From Candidatus Raymondbacteria bacterium RIFOXYA2_FULL_49_16 (lineage in GTDB: Bacteria; Fibrobacterota; OXYB2-FULL-49-7; XYB2-FULL-49-35), in contig MFYT01000008.1 in assembly GCA_001789205.1 (NCBI GenBank), positions 1 through 64,000 on the forward strand: a stretch of 64,000 nucleotides of DNA, in the 5' to 3' direction. Position 1 is the stretch's first letter, and each line of letters begins with the position of its first letter. The position numbers were made by a program, and so were the translations under genes. A model generated the notes under the pieces. The model was given only the letters and a program-made list of their open reading frames with translations, had not been told where the DNA came from and searched no databases. Shown one piece after another: positions 18,669-27,169 of this stretch.

Positions 18669-19525
18669 TGTTCAATCGCCAGGTCGATGTTTTGGGTTGT
18701 CTCGATCCGGGTAACAAGCGGATCGCCGGTCACCGGGTGCTTAAGCGTAAGGATCATTTTCCCGAATACATACGCCTTGGCGTCTATCATTTCCCCGCGA
18801 TTAATGTCAAAATTGATGTTACCATTGCCGAAAAAACCGAGACGTTCGCCTTCATCGGCCTGGAGAGAAAAATTCTTTTGTTCCGGGAGATCGAATTTCA
18901 TGGTGATCTCAGAGTTGATCTTTGCCACCGGACCAATCGTGTCCATTATGACGAACCGTTTGTATGCCAGCATATTGCCTTTTATCAGTGCGTTTTCGAT
19001 GGGGAACTCTTGCTGGCGGTCCCATTTTTTTCCTATTGGAATGGCTGAATAGGGAAATATCGGATGGGCTTTCATGAGTATTTTAAACAAATTGAAATCC
19101 TCAATCTCCATATGGGGCAGGTCCTCAAGTCCCTTGAAATCCACGATTTCACCATAGGGGGTAAGAGTGATGAAGAGCTGGGCGTTTTTCAGTTTTTTTA
19201 TAGTTTCAACTGATTTCTCCGGTTCCTGTGAATTAATATAGCTGATCTTTTCATAGGTGAAGGCCATTTCCGCGTCGCCGTTTTTCTTTATACTCTGTAT
19301 AACTGCCCTGACCACCATATCGATTTCGATTAGGTATTTATTTACCGTGTTGTCCGTGGCCATTCGTGTGGTAACTTTAGAGACCAGGTGGTATTTGAAC
19401 TCTTTGCCTTTGATATAGTTAAAACGGAGCGCCACGCCTTTTTTCGCGCATGCAGGGACAAGGACTGCCATCCCCAGCAGGGCGGCGACCAACAGGGTCT
19501 TGAGAATAAGGGTGCGTGTTTTCAT
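18665..19525 (-). CDS. lipoprotein of unknown function
   Basis: A 286-residue protein with a type II signal peptide: a basic start MKTRTLILK, a hydrophobic core, and a lipobox around VPAC with Cys at about residue 26. The mature part is rich in beta-strand patterns (YHLVSKVTTRM, VRAVIQSIKKNGDAEMAFTY, NGNINFDINRGEMI) and resembles the DUF6263-like periplasmic lipoproteins, though I would not insist on that family. It is the first gene of the minus-strand operon lipoprotein-beta-helix-dapL. The start codon is 38 bases from the divergent sensor gene at 19564, in an A/T-only stretch (19533-19557) that must hold both promoters. Confidence 0.7.
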   Translation of the reverse strand: MKTRTLILKTLLVAALLGMAVLVPACAKKGVALRFNYIKGKEFKYHLVSKVTTRMATDNTVNKYLIEIDMVVRAVIQSIKKNGDAEMAFTYEKISYINSQEPEKSVETIKKLKNAQLFITLTPYGEIVDFKGLEDLPHMEIEDFNLFKILMKAHPIFPYSAIPIGKKWDRQQEFPIENALIKGNMLAYKRFVIMDTIGPVAKINSEITMKFDLPEQKNFSLQADEGERLGFFGNGNINFDINRGEMIDAKAYVFGKMILTLKHPVTGDPLVTRIETTQNIDLAIEQ

Positions 19526-19563
19526 TGTTGAGTTTATATTATAATAATATATATTATAGGCGT

Positions 19564-20514
19564 ATGGGAATCCAGACTAAGAAATTTTTTAACGGCGACA
19601 TCATTTTCAAGGAAAACGACCGTAGCCGGGAAATGTACATCATTCAGACCGGGAAAATGAAGGTGTACAAGAACGACAAAGGCAATCTGGTCGATATTTG
19701 CGAACTTGGCCCGGGCAGTATAGTCGGGGAAATGTCGCTGCTCGACGGCCGGCCCCGTTCCGCCACAGTGCAGGTAGTTGAAGATGCGGACGTTAAAATA
19801 ATTAGCCCCGATGACTTTGAAAAGAACATGGAGGCCATTCCCGATTGGTTCCTTGGTATTATTAAAATTATGTGTACCCGTCTGCGTGAGGCTGACCGGC
19901 GGCTCAAAGTCACTGTTGATCACGATGACACAGCAAACGTTTCTTCACTCGTGTCCATGCTATTGAATAAGCGGCAGGCAAACGATAAGGAGCAAACTGG
20001 GAATTTTGAGGAAAACTCCCTTGACCTCAAATTCGCGAAAAAAGAGATTGTCGATATCCTCAGTCTTTCCTCGGAAATGGCGACCCGTGCGCTTAAGGAG
20101 CTTGAAGGGCACAACCTCATCCAGATAAAGAGTAATAGGCTTCAGGTGCAGGACAAAGAAAACCTTGTTTTTTTCTCCGAATTCCGCAGAAGCGCAAACG
20201 CGGATTCGTCGGTCAAGCTTTCCGGAAAAATCTCTCCTGAGGCGACCAAGGTGCTTAAATTGCTCTATATTGCCTCAAAAGGGGCAAAGGCCAATACCGA
20301 TGGCGTATGTGAACTGAATGTAAACGATCTTGGCGTGGACGGCAACAAGCTTTTTGCCGATGGCGATTTCCTGAAGGAGCTTACCGAAAACGACGTTGTC
20401 CAGATGGAGGAGGACCAGCTGCAAAAGGCGAACCTGAAAGACCTGCCAAAAATATCGGTCAACCAGAAAAAGATCGCCAATCTTCTTGCCGAGGCCCTGT
20501 TCAATGCCAAATAA
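19564..20514 (+). CDS. cyclic nucleotide-binding domain (Crp/Fnr-like) protein
   Basis: A 316-residue protein. Residues 1-115 form a cNMP-binding jelly roll: FFNGDIIFKENDRSREMYII, then GPGSIVGEMSLLDGRPRSATV, which covers the phosphate-binding cassette with GE and RPRSATV in place of the classical R-T/S-A. A helical region with a possible winged helix follows (KKEIVDILSLSSEMATRALKELEGHNLIQI, about 155-190). The last 100 residues are not a known domain to me. It may be a cyclic-nucleotide-responsive transcription factor or a sensor protein with lost DNA binding. ATG 19564 is used since the 16 codons before it read across the promoter. The next gene starts inside its 3' end. Confidence 0.75.
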   Translation: MGIQTKKFFNGDIIFKENDRSREMYIIQTGKMKVYKNDKGNLVDICELGPGSIVGEMSLLDGRPRSATVQVVEDADVKIISPDDFEKNMEAIPDWFLGIIKIMCTRLREADRRLKVTVDHDDTANVSSLVSMLLNKRQANDKEQTGNFEENSLDLKFAKKEIVDILSLSSEMATRALKELEGHNLIQIKSNRLQVQDKENLVFFSEFRRSANADSSVKLSGKISPEATKVLKLLYIASKGAKANTDGVCELNVNDLGVDGNKLFADGDFLKELTENDVVQMEEDQLQKANLKDLPKISVNQKKIANLLAEALFNAK

Positions 20515-21589
20515 ATTATGTGTTGCCTTGGCAGCGGTTTTTTTATGGCTCCCGGCGGCCGCTGAAGTGAAAATTTGCGGAATCCAGAAAGACGATCTTA
20601 ATTTTAAACAGGAAAACAATCCCTACATCATTACCGGTGATGTTATTCTTAGAAAATGGACCCTTTGGAACATCAATCCGGGTGTTGTGATAAAAATCGC
20701 TAACCCGCCAGTATGCCATCACGATTCAGGTTTTGCGGACACGCTTTTTAAGCGCGACCTGATTACCATCCATGTTTTAGGGTCGTTTCAATGCGTGGGC
20801 GGAAGCGCCAACCGTATTGTCATTGAGCCGCTCAATCCCGTGTCCGAAGGGGGAGTGGCCTGGAATGGCATTGTTTTTGACGGCACCAGCAAGGACTATA
20901 CAAAACTCTTCTATGCAAACATCTCCGGCGCGCGCTGCGCTGTGCGAATTATCAATTCTTCCCTGGTTGTCCGCAACTGTATTTTGCAGAAGAACCAGAC
21001 AGCAATTTTTTGCGATGCACTCTGTAAGAGTCTCATCTATAACAATGATATCGTCAACAATTTCAGCACCGGTATTTTAATCCGCAAGGCATCGCCTTCT
21101 ATACAGAACAACCTAATTGTTGGCAACCTGACCGGGCTTTGGTCAGACCGTACATCCGCGTTTACGGCTGAATACAACGATTTCTGGGACAACAAGGATG
21201 GTGATTTTTTAAACTGCCCGCCCAGTCTTGGCATCAAGGCGAAAAAAAACAAACGGGGCGATTCCTGCGACAAGGACTTCAATATTTTCTTCAATCCCGT
21301 CTTTTTTGGCTCTGCGGCGCACAAAGACTCAATCGACAGGGATTTCAAACTGGCCACAGACACCGCAAAAGCCGATGTCGCGGACAAAAAACTTTCCCGG
21401 GTCATTGTCCAGACCGTTCCCGATTCAATCAAAAAGGCGAATCTGCTGAACAAACCTCATGTGAAGTGGCAGTTGAGCCCCTATTCACGGCTCATCGATG
21501 CGGGAAATCCGAAATCCTCGTTCAAAGACATGGACGGAACCGCAAACGATATCGGGGTCCTGGGTGGCGCCGAATTCAGCGACAACTGA
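20504..21589 (+). CDS. secreted right-handed beta-helix protein
   Basis: A 361-residue exported protein starting at MPNKLCVALAAVFLWLPAAA, a clear signal peptide. The body carries beta-helix rungs (ARCAVRIINSSLVVRNCILQ, NQTAIFCDALCKSLIYNNDI, NFSTGILIRKASPSIQNNLI) and the phrase LSPYSRLIDAGNP with a trailing DMDGTANDIG, which is common near the end of such proteins in FCB-group bacteria. The ATG lies inside the last codons of the sensor gene (11-base overlap), implying translational coupling. It is related in layout to the 236-residue protein at 17958-18668. Function unknown; probably cell surface or periplasm. Confidence 0.75.
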   Translation: MPNKLCVALAAVFLWLPAAAEVKICGIQKDDLNFKQENNPYIITGDVILRKWTLWNINPGVVIKIANPPVCHHDSGFADTLFKRDLITIHVLGSFQCVGGSANRIVIEPLNPVSEGGVAWNGIVFDGTSKDYTKLFYANISGARCAVRIINSSLVVRNCILQKNQTAIFCDALCKSLIYNNDIVNNFSTGILIRKASPSIQNNLIVGNLTGLWSDRTSAFTAEYNDFWDNKDGDFLNCPPSLGIKAKKNKRGDSCDKDFNIFFNPVFFGSAAHKDSIDRDFKLATDTAKADVADKKLSRVIVQTVPDSIKKANLLNKPHVKWQLSPYSRLIDAGNPKSSFKDMDGTANDIGVLGGAEFSDN

Positions 21590-21595
21590 TCAACG

Positions 21596-22090
21596 TTAAA
21601 ATACCAATCCAGCGATAAAGAGAAATGATGTCCATTCTTTACCGGTTTTGAAAGTGTCCAGATAGACCACCGGGGCCAGTTCAAAAAGCGGTTCAAAATA
21701 AAAGTGGCGTAGCATAAGTTTATATCCGATTCCCAAAGCGGGTTCAGCGACAAATCTTCTGTTCAGTGGGCTGGCGCCTGCCTTTTCCTCGGTATATCCG
21801 CCTAAAAGATGGAGTTCAAGGAAGAAGCTGTTTGAATATTTCCGGTAAAAGGCCCCACCGCCATAGGTGGAGTTTTGGATCGAATCAGCCCCATCGTCAG
21901 GTTGGATCATGGCCAGTATGCCAAACGAACTGCTCGGGGTCATTTTTTTTTCAAGCAGCAGATAATAGGTCCCGGTTTTAATATCGAGTATGTTGATCCC
22001 GGCGCAATAATCAAAAGTTTCTCTAACCCTTGCCGCAAAGAGCGGCTGAAGAACTATCAAAATAACAAGGGGCAAGAACCATGGTTTCAT
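21596..22090 (-). CDS. small outer-membrane beta-barrel-like protein
   Basis: A 164-residue exported protein. The signal peptide begins at MKPWFLPLVILIVLQPLFAA. The mature part alternates polar and aromatic/hydrophobic residues in about eight strands (YYLLLEKKMTPSSSFGILAM, GGAFYRKYSNSFFLELHLLG, FVAEPALGIGYKLML, HFYFEPLFELAPVVYL) and ends in FIAGLVF with a terminal Phe, the usual outer-membrane barrel signature. I place the start at 22090 and not 22132 because the signal peptide begins there. It is convergent with the beta-helix gene, with six bases between stop codons. No specific family recognised. Confidence 0.65.
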   Translation of the reverse strand: MKPWFLPLVILIVLQPLFAARVRETFDYCAGINILDIKTGTYYLLLEKKMTPSSSFGILAMIQPDDGADSIQNSTYGGGAFYRKYSNSFFLELHLLGGYTEEKAGASPLNRRFVAEPALGIGYKLMLRHFYFEPLFELAPVVYLDTFKTGKEWTSFLFIAGLVF

Positions 22091-22250
22091 GAGTAGTAAT
22101 AATAAATAGTAATTTGCCCTTATAGTATGCAATTGCTTTATTAATGGTTTAAGTTCCCGTTAATTATTTTTAACTTTTAAAAACAAGAGAAGATAACTTG
22201 TTGCAGTTAAATGAGATAGGTTCTATTGTTGTCCAAGGCACGAAATTTAT

Positions 22251-22278
22251 TGAAGCCCGGCCACACAAATGCCGATAA
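22251..22278 (+). promoter_or_regulatory. candidate sigma-28 (FliA) promoter of flgM
   Basis: The -10 octamer GCCGATAA at 22271-22278 matches the enterobacterial FliA consensus exactly. TGAAGCCC at 22251-22258 is a partial match to the -35 TAAAGTTT, with a 12-base spacer (11 is usual). It lies about 60 bases upstream of flgM, itself the anti-sigma factor for sigma-28, the usual feedback arrangement. A small hairpin (22285-22301) follows in the leader. Confidence 0.55.
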
Positions 22279-22338
22279 ATAGAGTAGAGCTTGAGGCTCT
22301 AAAAAACTTAACATGAAACTTGAAGGAGGTGATTTTTT

Positions 22339-22635
22339 ATGGAACTCACCATAGTCCAGCGGATATCGCAATATGTTGCGGAGAAGCGGACTGGGATACA
22401 GGGAATCCGGAAGGAAGAAATAGTGCAGAAAAATTACCGGGACTCTGTGACCATTTCTCAGGAAGGGAGTGACGTAAAAAAAGTCATCGATGCGATCGAG
22501 CAGAACGCCGCCAAAGACATTGAGCGGCAAGCGAAGGTACAGGCTATCAAGGAGGCCGTGGAAAGCGGAGCATACAAGATGTCGGCCAAAATGATGGATT
22601 CTATCGCTGAACGGATCGCAGAGGCGCTTGTGTAG
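22339..22635 (+). CDS. flgM: anti-sigma-28 factor FlgM
   Basis: A 98-residue protein that would hold sigma-28 (FliA) inactive until the flagellar hook is complete, then be exported. The C-terminal half has the FlgM pattern: SVTISQEGSD, then a helix with RQAKVQAIKEAVESGAYKMS and AERIAEAL, the sigma-binding helices. The N-terminal half is unusually ordered-looking (LTIVQRISQYVAEKRTGIQ) and longer than the enteric form. An excellent ribosome-binding site, AAGGAGGTGA, precedes the ATG. No other flagellar gene is in the window. A strong terminator follows, so the gene is probably monocistronic. Confidence 0.82.
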   Translation: MELTIVQRISQYVAEKRTGIQGIRKEEIVQKNYRDSVTISQEGSDVKKVIDAIEQNAAKDIERQAKVQAIKEAVESGAYKMSAKMMDSIAERIAEALV

Positions 22636-22677
22636 GTCAACGTCAGTCCGCTAAATTTCAGGAACTGCTTTCACAGG

Positions 22678-22710
22678 GCCCGCATACAGTGTATGCGGGC
22701 TTTTTTTCTT
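22678..22710 (+). terminator. Rho-independent terminator of flgM
   Basis: GCCCGCATAC and GTATGCGGGC form a near-perfect 10-base-pair stem with a three-base loop, followed at once by seven T residues (22701-22707). It lies 43 bases after the flgM stop codon. Confidence 0.92.
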
Positions 22711-22750
22711 GTTGCCATGCACTGTGTCAGGAAGTTATTTATGAGACAGT

Positions 22751-23095
22751 ATGGCATACAGTTTTCATCATACCGGCGATATTGTTGTTGCGTCCATAGA
22801 CGGTTTTGAACGCAACGCCGATTGGCAGAGACTGAAAAATGATCTGCGTAAACTACTTGGCAATGGAAACAGGAAGCTGATGATCGACCTTGGCAATGTG
22901 AAGGAAATGCCGGTTTCAGCCTTCTGGAGCATTCTCATTACGGTAAAAAAAGAATACGACAGCGCGGGCGGCAAATTTGTTGTTGCCGGCCAGAGCGGGG
23001 CCGCTCTCGACGACAGTATGGCCGCTCTTGGACTTACCAAAGTTTTTAACGTCACGGCCACTGCCGAAGACGCTATGCTTTTTCTTTCTTCCTGA
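22751..23095 (+). CDS. STAS-domain anti-anti-sigma-type protein
   Basis: A 114-residue single STAS domain of the SpoIIAA/RsbV size. The beta-strand GDIVVASIDGF, the core KLMIDLGNVKEMPVSAFWSI and the later strand GKFVVAGQSGAALDDS follow the fold. At the site where SpoIIAA has D-S-S-G-L the sequence reads P-V-S-A-F: the aspartate is gone and one serine remains, so phosphorylation control is uncertain. Such proteins bind an anti-sigma factor or other partner depending on phosphorylation. It sits alone between the flgM terminator and a convergent exporter gene. A PP2C-type phosphatase that could act on it is at 59517. Confidence 0.75.
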   Translation: MAYSFHHTGDIVVASIDGFERNADWQRLKNDLRKLLGNGNRKLMIDLGNVKEMPVSAFWSILITVKKEYDSAGGKFVVAGQSGAALDDSMAALGLTKVFNVTATAEDAMLFLSS

Positions 23096-23118
23096 AACCG
23101 TTAAAAACCTGCTGAAAT

Positions 23119-25416
23119 TTATTTTCCAAGAAACCGGGGTTTAATTACTTGCATCAGTATGGGCAGCAGCGTGAGCGTTGCGCATGAGGCGGTCACCATG
23201 GTCAGGGCAATGAGATTGCCGAGTCTGATGAGCGGTATAAACGACGACAGATTAAGCACCAGAAACCCTGCAGCAACCGACAGGGCGTTGAATAGAATAG
23301 CGCTGCCCGAGAGACGGGTGGCTTTCTCGCAAGCCCCAGACGGGCCTCGAGCGTCCCCGGCATTTTTTTTGACTGAGTTGATATAGTGGATGGCGTAATC
23401 AACTCCCACCCCTATGGCAATTGAGGCCGTGAGCGCGGTACCTACTTCAAGCGGTATGCCCAGGAAGCCCATGACGCCGAAATTGATGACCACGGCGACA
23501 GTAAGCGGCACAATGGTCAGTAAACCACCGGTAATGGATCTGAAGACCGCGGCGGAGAGCAGCAGGACGATAATTGCCGAGGCGATGATTGAACTTATCT
23601 GACCTTTAACAACCAGACGATTGACGGTAAGCATAAGATCCGCGGTACCGGTCATGGATATGTCCGCATATTCCTTCATGCCCGCGGGAACAAGCGTCTG
23701 AATCTTTTTAATGACATCGCGGTAATAATCTGTGCTTGCCTCTTTTATCTGCACGACAATCCTTCCCTCGGTGAATGATTCGTCAACAAGCGTCTCATAA
23801 TCTTCGTACGATATCAGAAGAAGATACTGGGCTATCATATCGGGTGAGGCTGGGATCGATGAAAATGCGTCGCTGTTGTTGTTCATAGAGCGATGTATGC
23901 GTTTGATATAGTTTGCAAAGGAGATGGTTTTGCCAACACCGGGAATGGTGTTAATACGGGTCTGCAGGGTATCCAGAAGCACGAGAAACCCCGGGTTCCG
24001 GAACACCTCCTGGTTTTTTCCGGTAATAACCACGGCCAGTTCCGAAGTGCCGCCGATAAAAGAATTGAGGACTTCATCGGCAATACGTATCTCAGAGTTT
24101 TTTTTGAAGTATTTCACCATCACGTTATCTGACGTCAGGCGCGTTGCCAAAAACCCGGATACGGCGAGTATGGCTATGGTAATGAGCAGTACGAAAACGC
24201 GGTGACGCAGCACCCATGCCATATATACGGGGAGCAATGTACCGATTTTTTCGTCGAAAAAGGACATTGCCTTCTGCTGTTTCGGAGCAAACCAGCGGTC
24301 CGGAAAAACGGAAAGTACCGCGGGAATGAGGAGTACTGAGACTACAAGCGCGGTAAACGTCCCTACTGCAGTAAAGCTGCCGAATTCCTTTATCGGCACA
24401 ATGGATGAGGTGATCAGCGATCCGAAGCCCGCCATAGTGGTCAGAGCCGCCATAAGCACGGCAACACCCACGTTCGAAAGCGTAGTGTTCAACGCCTCTT
24501 CCCGGCCCAGCCCGTTTGTCCGCTCGTGATAATACCGGTGAATAATATGGATAGCGTAGGCGCTGCCTATGGCCACCAGAAGAACGGGGATAGAAGTGGA
24601 GATGAGAGACATCCGTATCCCAAGCAAAGACATGAGACCCATGGTCCAGATAAGACTTATGGTAATGGAGGAGAGGATGAGGCAGACGCCGCCGATATTT
24701 CCTATGGAAAGCAGCAGCAAAATGACGACCACAATGAACACAAGGGGAACCAGCATGGCGATATCGTGCTGCATTTGTTTTGTAATGAGCGAAATGACCG
24801 CGGGTTCACCGGCAACATAGAGATGGGCGTGCGGAATTGGATTGGCATCAATAATTTTCCGGATCGAGGTATAGAGTTCCAGCTTTTCCAGGTCGCTCAG
24901 GCGTTGATTTATACCATTGACGATCCGCTGCTTTGGATACCGGATGCCTATGATGAGGGCTTTGCCATCTTCTGAGACCAGGCTGTTGCGGAATACCTCC
25001 CAGCCAAAGACCCGGCGTTTAAACTCCTGCATTTCCGGCCCTGTGTGTGGCATAGTTTCAAAAAGAGGGCCCACCACCAGTCCCATTGAATCGCCTTCGA
25101 TATAATTGGTACGGGACACACTCAGAAGGTCCGAAACGTTCTTCAGGGTCTCGAAGGTGTCGCAAAAGAACGACGCTTTTTCCAATAGATCGCTGCGGAA
25201 CACAGAATCCTGGCTGACAATGCCGACAATAACGGTATTCGAGAGCCCGAACTTCTCGTGGGTCTGATCAAAAAAGGTTTTATGAGGATCGTCTGCTGGA
25301 ATCATTCTGGTCACTTCATTGTCGAGTTCCATGAAGGGAATGAACGCACCCAGGAAAATAGTCAGAATGGTTATCGCTGATATTACAAATCTAGGATGGC
25401 GTAAAAAAAAATGCAT
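23119..25416 (-). CDS. RND-superfamily (MMPL-type) exporter
   Basis: A 765-residue inner-membrane protein with 12 predicted helices in two repeats. TM1 is at residues 10-30, followed by a large periplasmic loop (about 35-200), then TM2-6 (about 210-385), TM7 near 405, a second loop (about 425-590) and TM8-12 to the end. Each half has the family core, LVAIGSAYAIHIIHRY in the first and IGVGVDYAIHYINSV in the second, and the GPSG-type loops. MMPL/HpnN-like RND proteins move lipids or hydrophobic molecules using the proton gradient. It has no membrane-fusion partner next to it. It is a distant paralog of the exporter at 28521. Substrate unknown. Confidence 0.85.
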   Translation of the reverse strand: MHFFLRHPRFVISAITILTIFLGAFIPFMELDNEVTRMIPADDPHKTFFDQTHEKFGLSNTVIVGIVSQDSVFRSDLLEKASFFCDTFETLKNVSDLLSVSRTNYIEGDSMGLVVGPLFETMPHTGPEMQEFKRRVFGWEVFRNSLVSEDGKALIIGIRYPKQRIVNGINQRLSDLEKLELYTSIRKIIDANPIPHAHLYVAGEPAVISLITKQMQHDIAMLVPLVFIVVVILLLLSIGNIGGVCLILSSITISLIWTMGLMSLLGIRMSLISTSIPVLLVAIGSAYAIHIIHRYYHERTNGLGREEALNTTLSNVGVAVLMAALTTMAGFGSLITSSIVPIKEFGSFTAVGTFTALVVSVLLIPAVLSVFPDRWFAPKQQKAMSFFDEKIGTLLPVYMAWVLRHRVFVLLITIAILAVSGFLATRLTSDNVMVKYFKKNSEIRIADEVLNSFIGGTSELAVVITGKNQEVFRNPGFLVLLDTLQTRINTIPGVGKTISFANYIKRIHRSMNNNSDAFSSIPASPDMIAQYLLLISYEDYETLVDESFTEGRIVVQIKEASTDYYRDVIKKIQTLVPAGMKEYADISMTGTADLMLTVNRLVVKGQISSIIASAIIVLLLSAAVFRSITGGLLTIVPLTVAVVINFGVMGFLGIPLEVGTALTASIAIGVGVDYAIHYINSVKKNAGDARGPSGACEKATRLSGSAILFNALSVAAGFLVLNLSSFIPLIRLGNLIALTMVTASCATLTLLPILMQVIKPRFLGK

Positions 25417-25754
25417 ATGTCTGTTAAGATTAACCAGTTAAAATATTAATATAAATAATATTGCGGAGAAAAAAATATTGAAAGGTTAAAATAACCGCCA
25501 ATGGTTGTTTCAGTCGATACGAAACACGACCAAAGAGCCTGTATCATACAGCCCCATAAGGCCGGATATATGCAGAACATTTGGGCTTTCAAGAACGACT
25601 TTCTACCGGCATATAAGGGTTGGCCGCTAACGTGCTATATTTTCCCTTTCCTGTGCGACGCCTATAAACATCTTTACCTTCCAGCATGTGTTCTTGTATC
25701 TTTTTAAAAGGCCACTTCCTTATCAGTTATTATTAAAAGAATCAGGGGATCTAT
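25417..25754. other. intergenic region between exporter and CsgG-like gene
   Basis: This 338-base AT-rich gap separates two divergent genes and should hold both promoters. The only structure seen is a 13-base perfect palindrome, GGTTA-AAA-TAACC, at 25484-25496, which could be a regulator site. No convincing gene is present; a 68-codon plus-strand ORF (25501-25707) is not protein-like. Confidence 0.4.
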
Positions 25755-26903
25755 ATGGTGCGCACCGGAAAAATACGAATTTTCGCCTTTATCCTTTTAG
25801 CCGCAGAGGCAATCTTCAGCCAGGCGCCGGTCAATATCGCGGTGCTGGAACTGGAGGCCAAGGGCATTGCGGTCCAGGATGCCTCGGTACTTACCGACAA
25901 GCTTCGTGGAGAGTTGATTTCCACCGGCAGGTTCCAGGTGATAGAGCGGGGCATGATGAACAAAGTCCTCGAGGAACAGGGTTTTCAGCAAAGCGGTGCC
26001 TGCACTTCCAATGAATGCGTGGTGGAGATCGGCCAATTGATCGGCGTCAATCAAATGGTGGCCGGTAGCATTGGAAAAATAGAAAACACGTATCTGATCT
26101 CCATCCGGCTGGTTGACGTGGCTACGGGCAGGATCAACAAGAACGTGCAGCGCGAAATTACCGGTACGCTCACGGACATTCTAAAAAAAGGCATTGCTGA
26201 AGTATCAGCAGAACTGGCGGGCAAGGTTGCCCCTCCGGCAGCAGCGGCATCTCTGCCAACTCCGGTTGCCACCGTTCCGGAAACAAACGTAAAAACAACG
26301 ATTCCTCCCGAGGAAAAGCCGGTTAACCCGCCCCCGCCACAAGCGGGAAAAAAGACCGGATTCAGCGTGGGCGCCGGATATCTGATGAGCATGGGATTCC
26401 TTAACCTGTCGGAAGATGATGCCACGCTTCCCACGCACGGCGGATTCCTGCGGGTGGGCTACAAATCCAGACGGAACTTCCTTGGACTGGAATATGTTTA
26501 CACTCACGGAACGAACGATCTTTCCGACGCACTCCGCTATCTTACAGGACCAACCCAGCCCCCCCTGTATAAAGAGATGACCACCAATACCACGGGAGGC
26601 GGCGTGGTCTGGTACTGGGAAGGATGGGTGATCGGCGGCCTGGTCACTGTTGCGCCAGGCCTTAGGGCAGGATTCTGGCATACTGCCGACGAATTGCTCT
26701 TTACCACAGGGATTCGAAAAAATTACTCCACACAGGAATTCGGCGGCTGCCAGCTGAAAATCAAGTTCAGCGGCGTACGTTTCGGCTGGTATCTGGAAGC
26801 CGGCGAACTGGTGGGCCCGGCCTGGGAGGACGACACTGATAATTATCGGAACCGGATTGAGCCGATGCTGCTGGTTTCCACCGGGATTGAGTTTGTCTTT
26901 TAG
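25755..26903 (+). CDS. CsgG/LpoB-like envelope protein with C-terminal barrel
   Basis: A 382-residue exported protein. Signal peptide at residues 1-22. Residues about 25-155 follow the CsgG-like fold of curli-secretion and LpoB-type proteins: VNIAVLELEAKGI, LRGELISTGRFQVIERGMMN, a Cys pair in GACTSNECVVEIGQLIGVN, and MVAGSIGKIENTYLISIRLVD. A proline-rich linker (about 175-205, with NPPPPQAG) leads to a C-terminal beta-rich region of barrel type ending in EFVF. That fits a periplasmic sensor or assembly domain tethered to the outer membrane. AGGGGATC precedes the ATG. It stands alone; no curli or PBP genes are adjacent. Confidence 0.75.
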   Translation: MVRTGKIRIFAFILLAAEAIFSQAPVNIAVLELEAKGIAVQDASVLTDKLRGELISTGRFQVIERGMMNKVLEEQGFQQSGACTSNECVVEIGQLIGVNQMVAGSIGKIENTYLISIRLVDVATGRINKNVQREITGTLTDILKKGIAEVSAELAGKVAPPAAAASLPTPVATVPETNVKTTIPPEEKPVNPPPPQAGKKTGFSVGAGYLMSMGFLNLSEDDATLPTHGGFLRVGYKSRRNFLGLEYVYTHGTNDLSDALRYLTGPTQPPLYKEMTTNTTGGGVVWYWEGWVIGGLVTVAPGLRAGFWHTADELLFTTGIRKNYSTQEFGGCQLKIKFSGVRFGWYLEAGELVGPAWEDDTDNYRNRIEPMLLVSTGIEFVF

Positions 26904-26936
26904 CTTGGAAAACGGGACCGTGAAAAAAGGTTGGGT

Positions 26937-27146
26937 TTAATTTCGTTCTTGGCCTGTATCAAAATTGATAGGTTTGTTTTTCAAGACACATAAGGTTTCA
27001 CTGGTATCTGTAGGGCGCACTCTTTTCCGGTATTCGATAAAGGCCCCCTCTATTTCCCTGATTCCGCACTGGAAGTAGCCCTCCTCGTCAAGAAAATAAC
27101 CATTCCCAACCGCAAAATAAGAAAATAAAAAAGGCCCAGATAGGGG
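26937..27146 (-). pseudogene. 5'-truncated coding remnant
   Basis: On the minus strand an open frame of 69 codons reads as ordinary protein (FAVGNGYFLDEEGYFQCG, then IREIEGAFIEYRKRVRP, ending NFDTGQERN and TAA) but has no start codon. Its upstream edge runs into an in-frame stop inside the GGGGTCACC of a possible inverted-repeat end at 27143. I do not recognise the family. It looks like the C-terminal piece of a gene cut by insertion. Confidence 0.35.
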
Positions 27147-27169
27147 TCACCACAGAAAACGGAATATAA
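27143..27169 (+). repeat. possible left terminal inverted repeat
   Basis: This 27-base segment, opening GGGGTCACC, matches the reverse complement of 28212-28238 at 20 of 27 positions without gaps. The first nine bases are identical. The pair would bound a gene-poor 1.1 kb segment. Confidence 0.35.

Noticed and set aside
22285-22301. Hairpin TAGAGC-TTGAG-GCTCTA as a terminator
   Set aside because: It is followed by A residues and lies in the flgM leader; it cannot end a plus-strand transcript.
25501-25707. 68-codon ORF upstream of the CsgG-like gene
   Set aside because: Composition is not protein-like and no ribosome-binding site precedes it.
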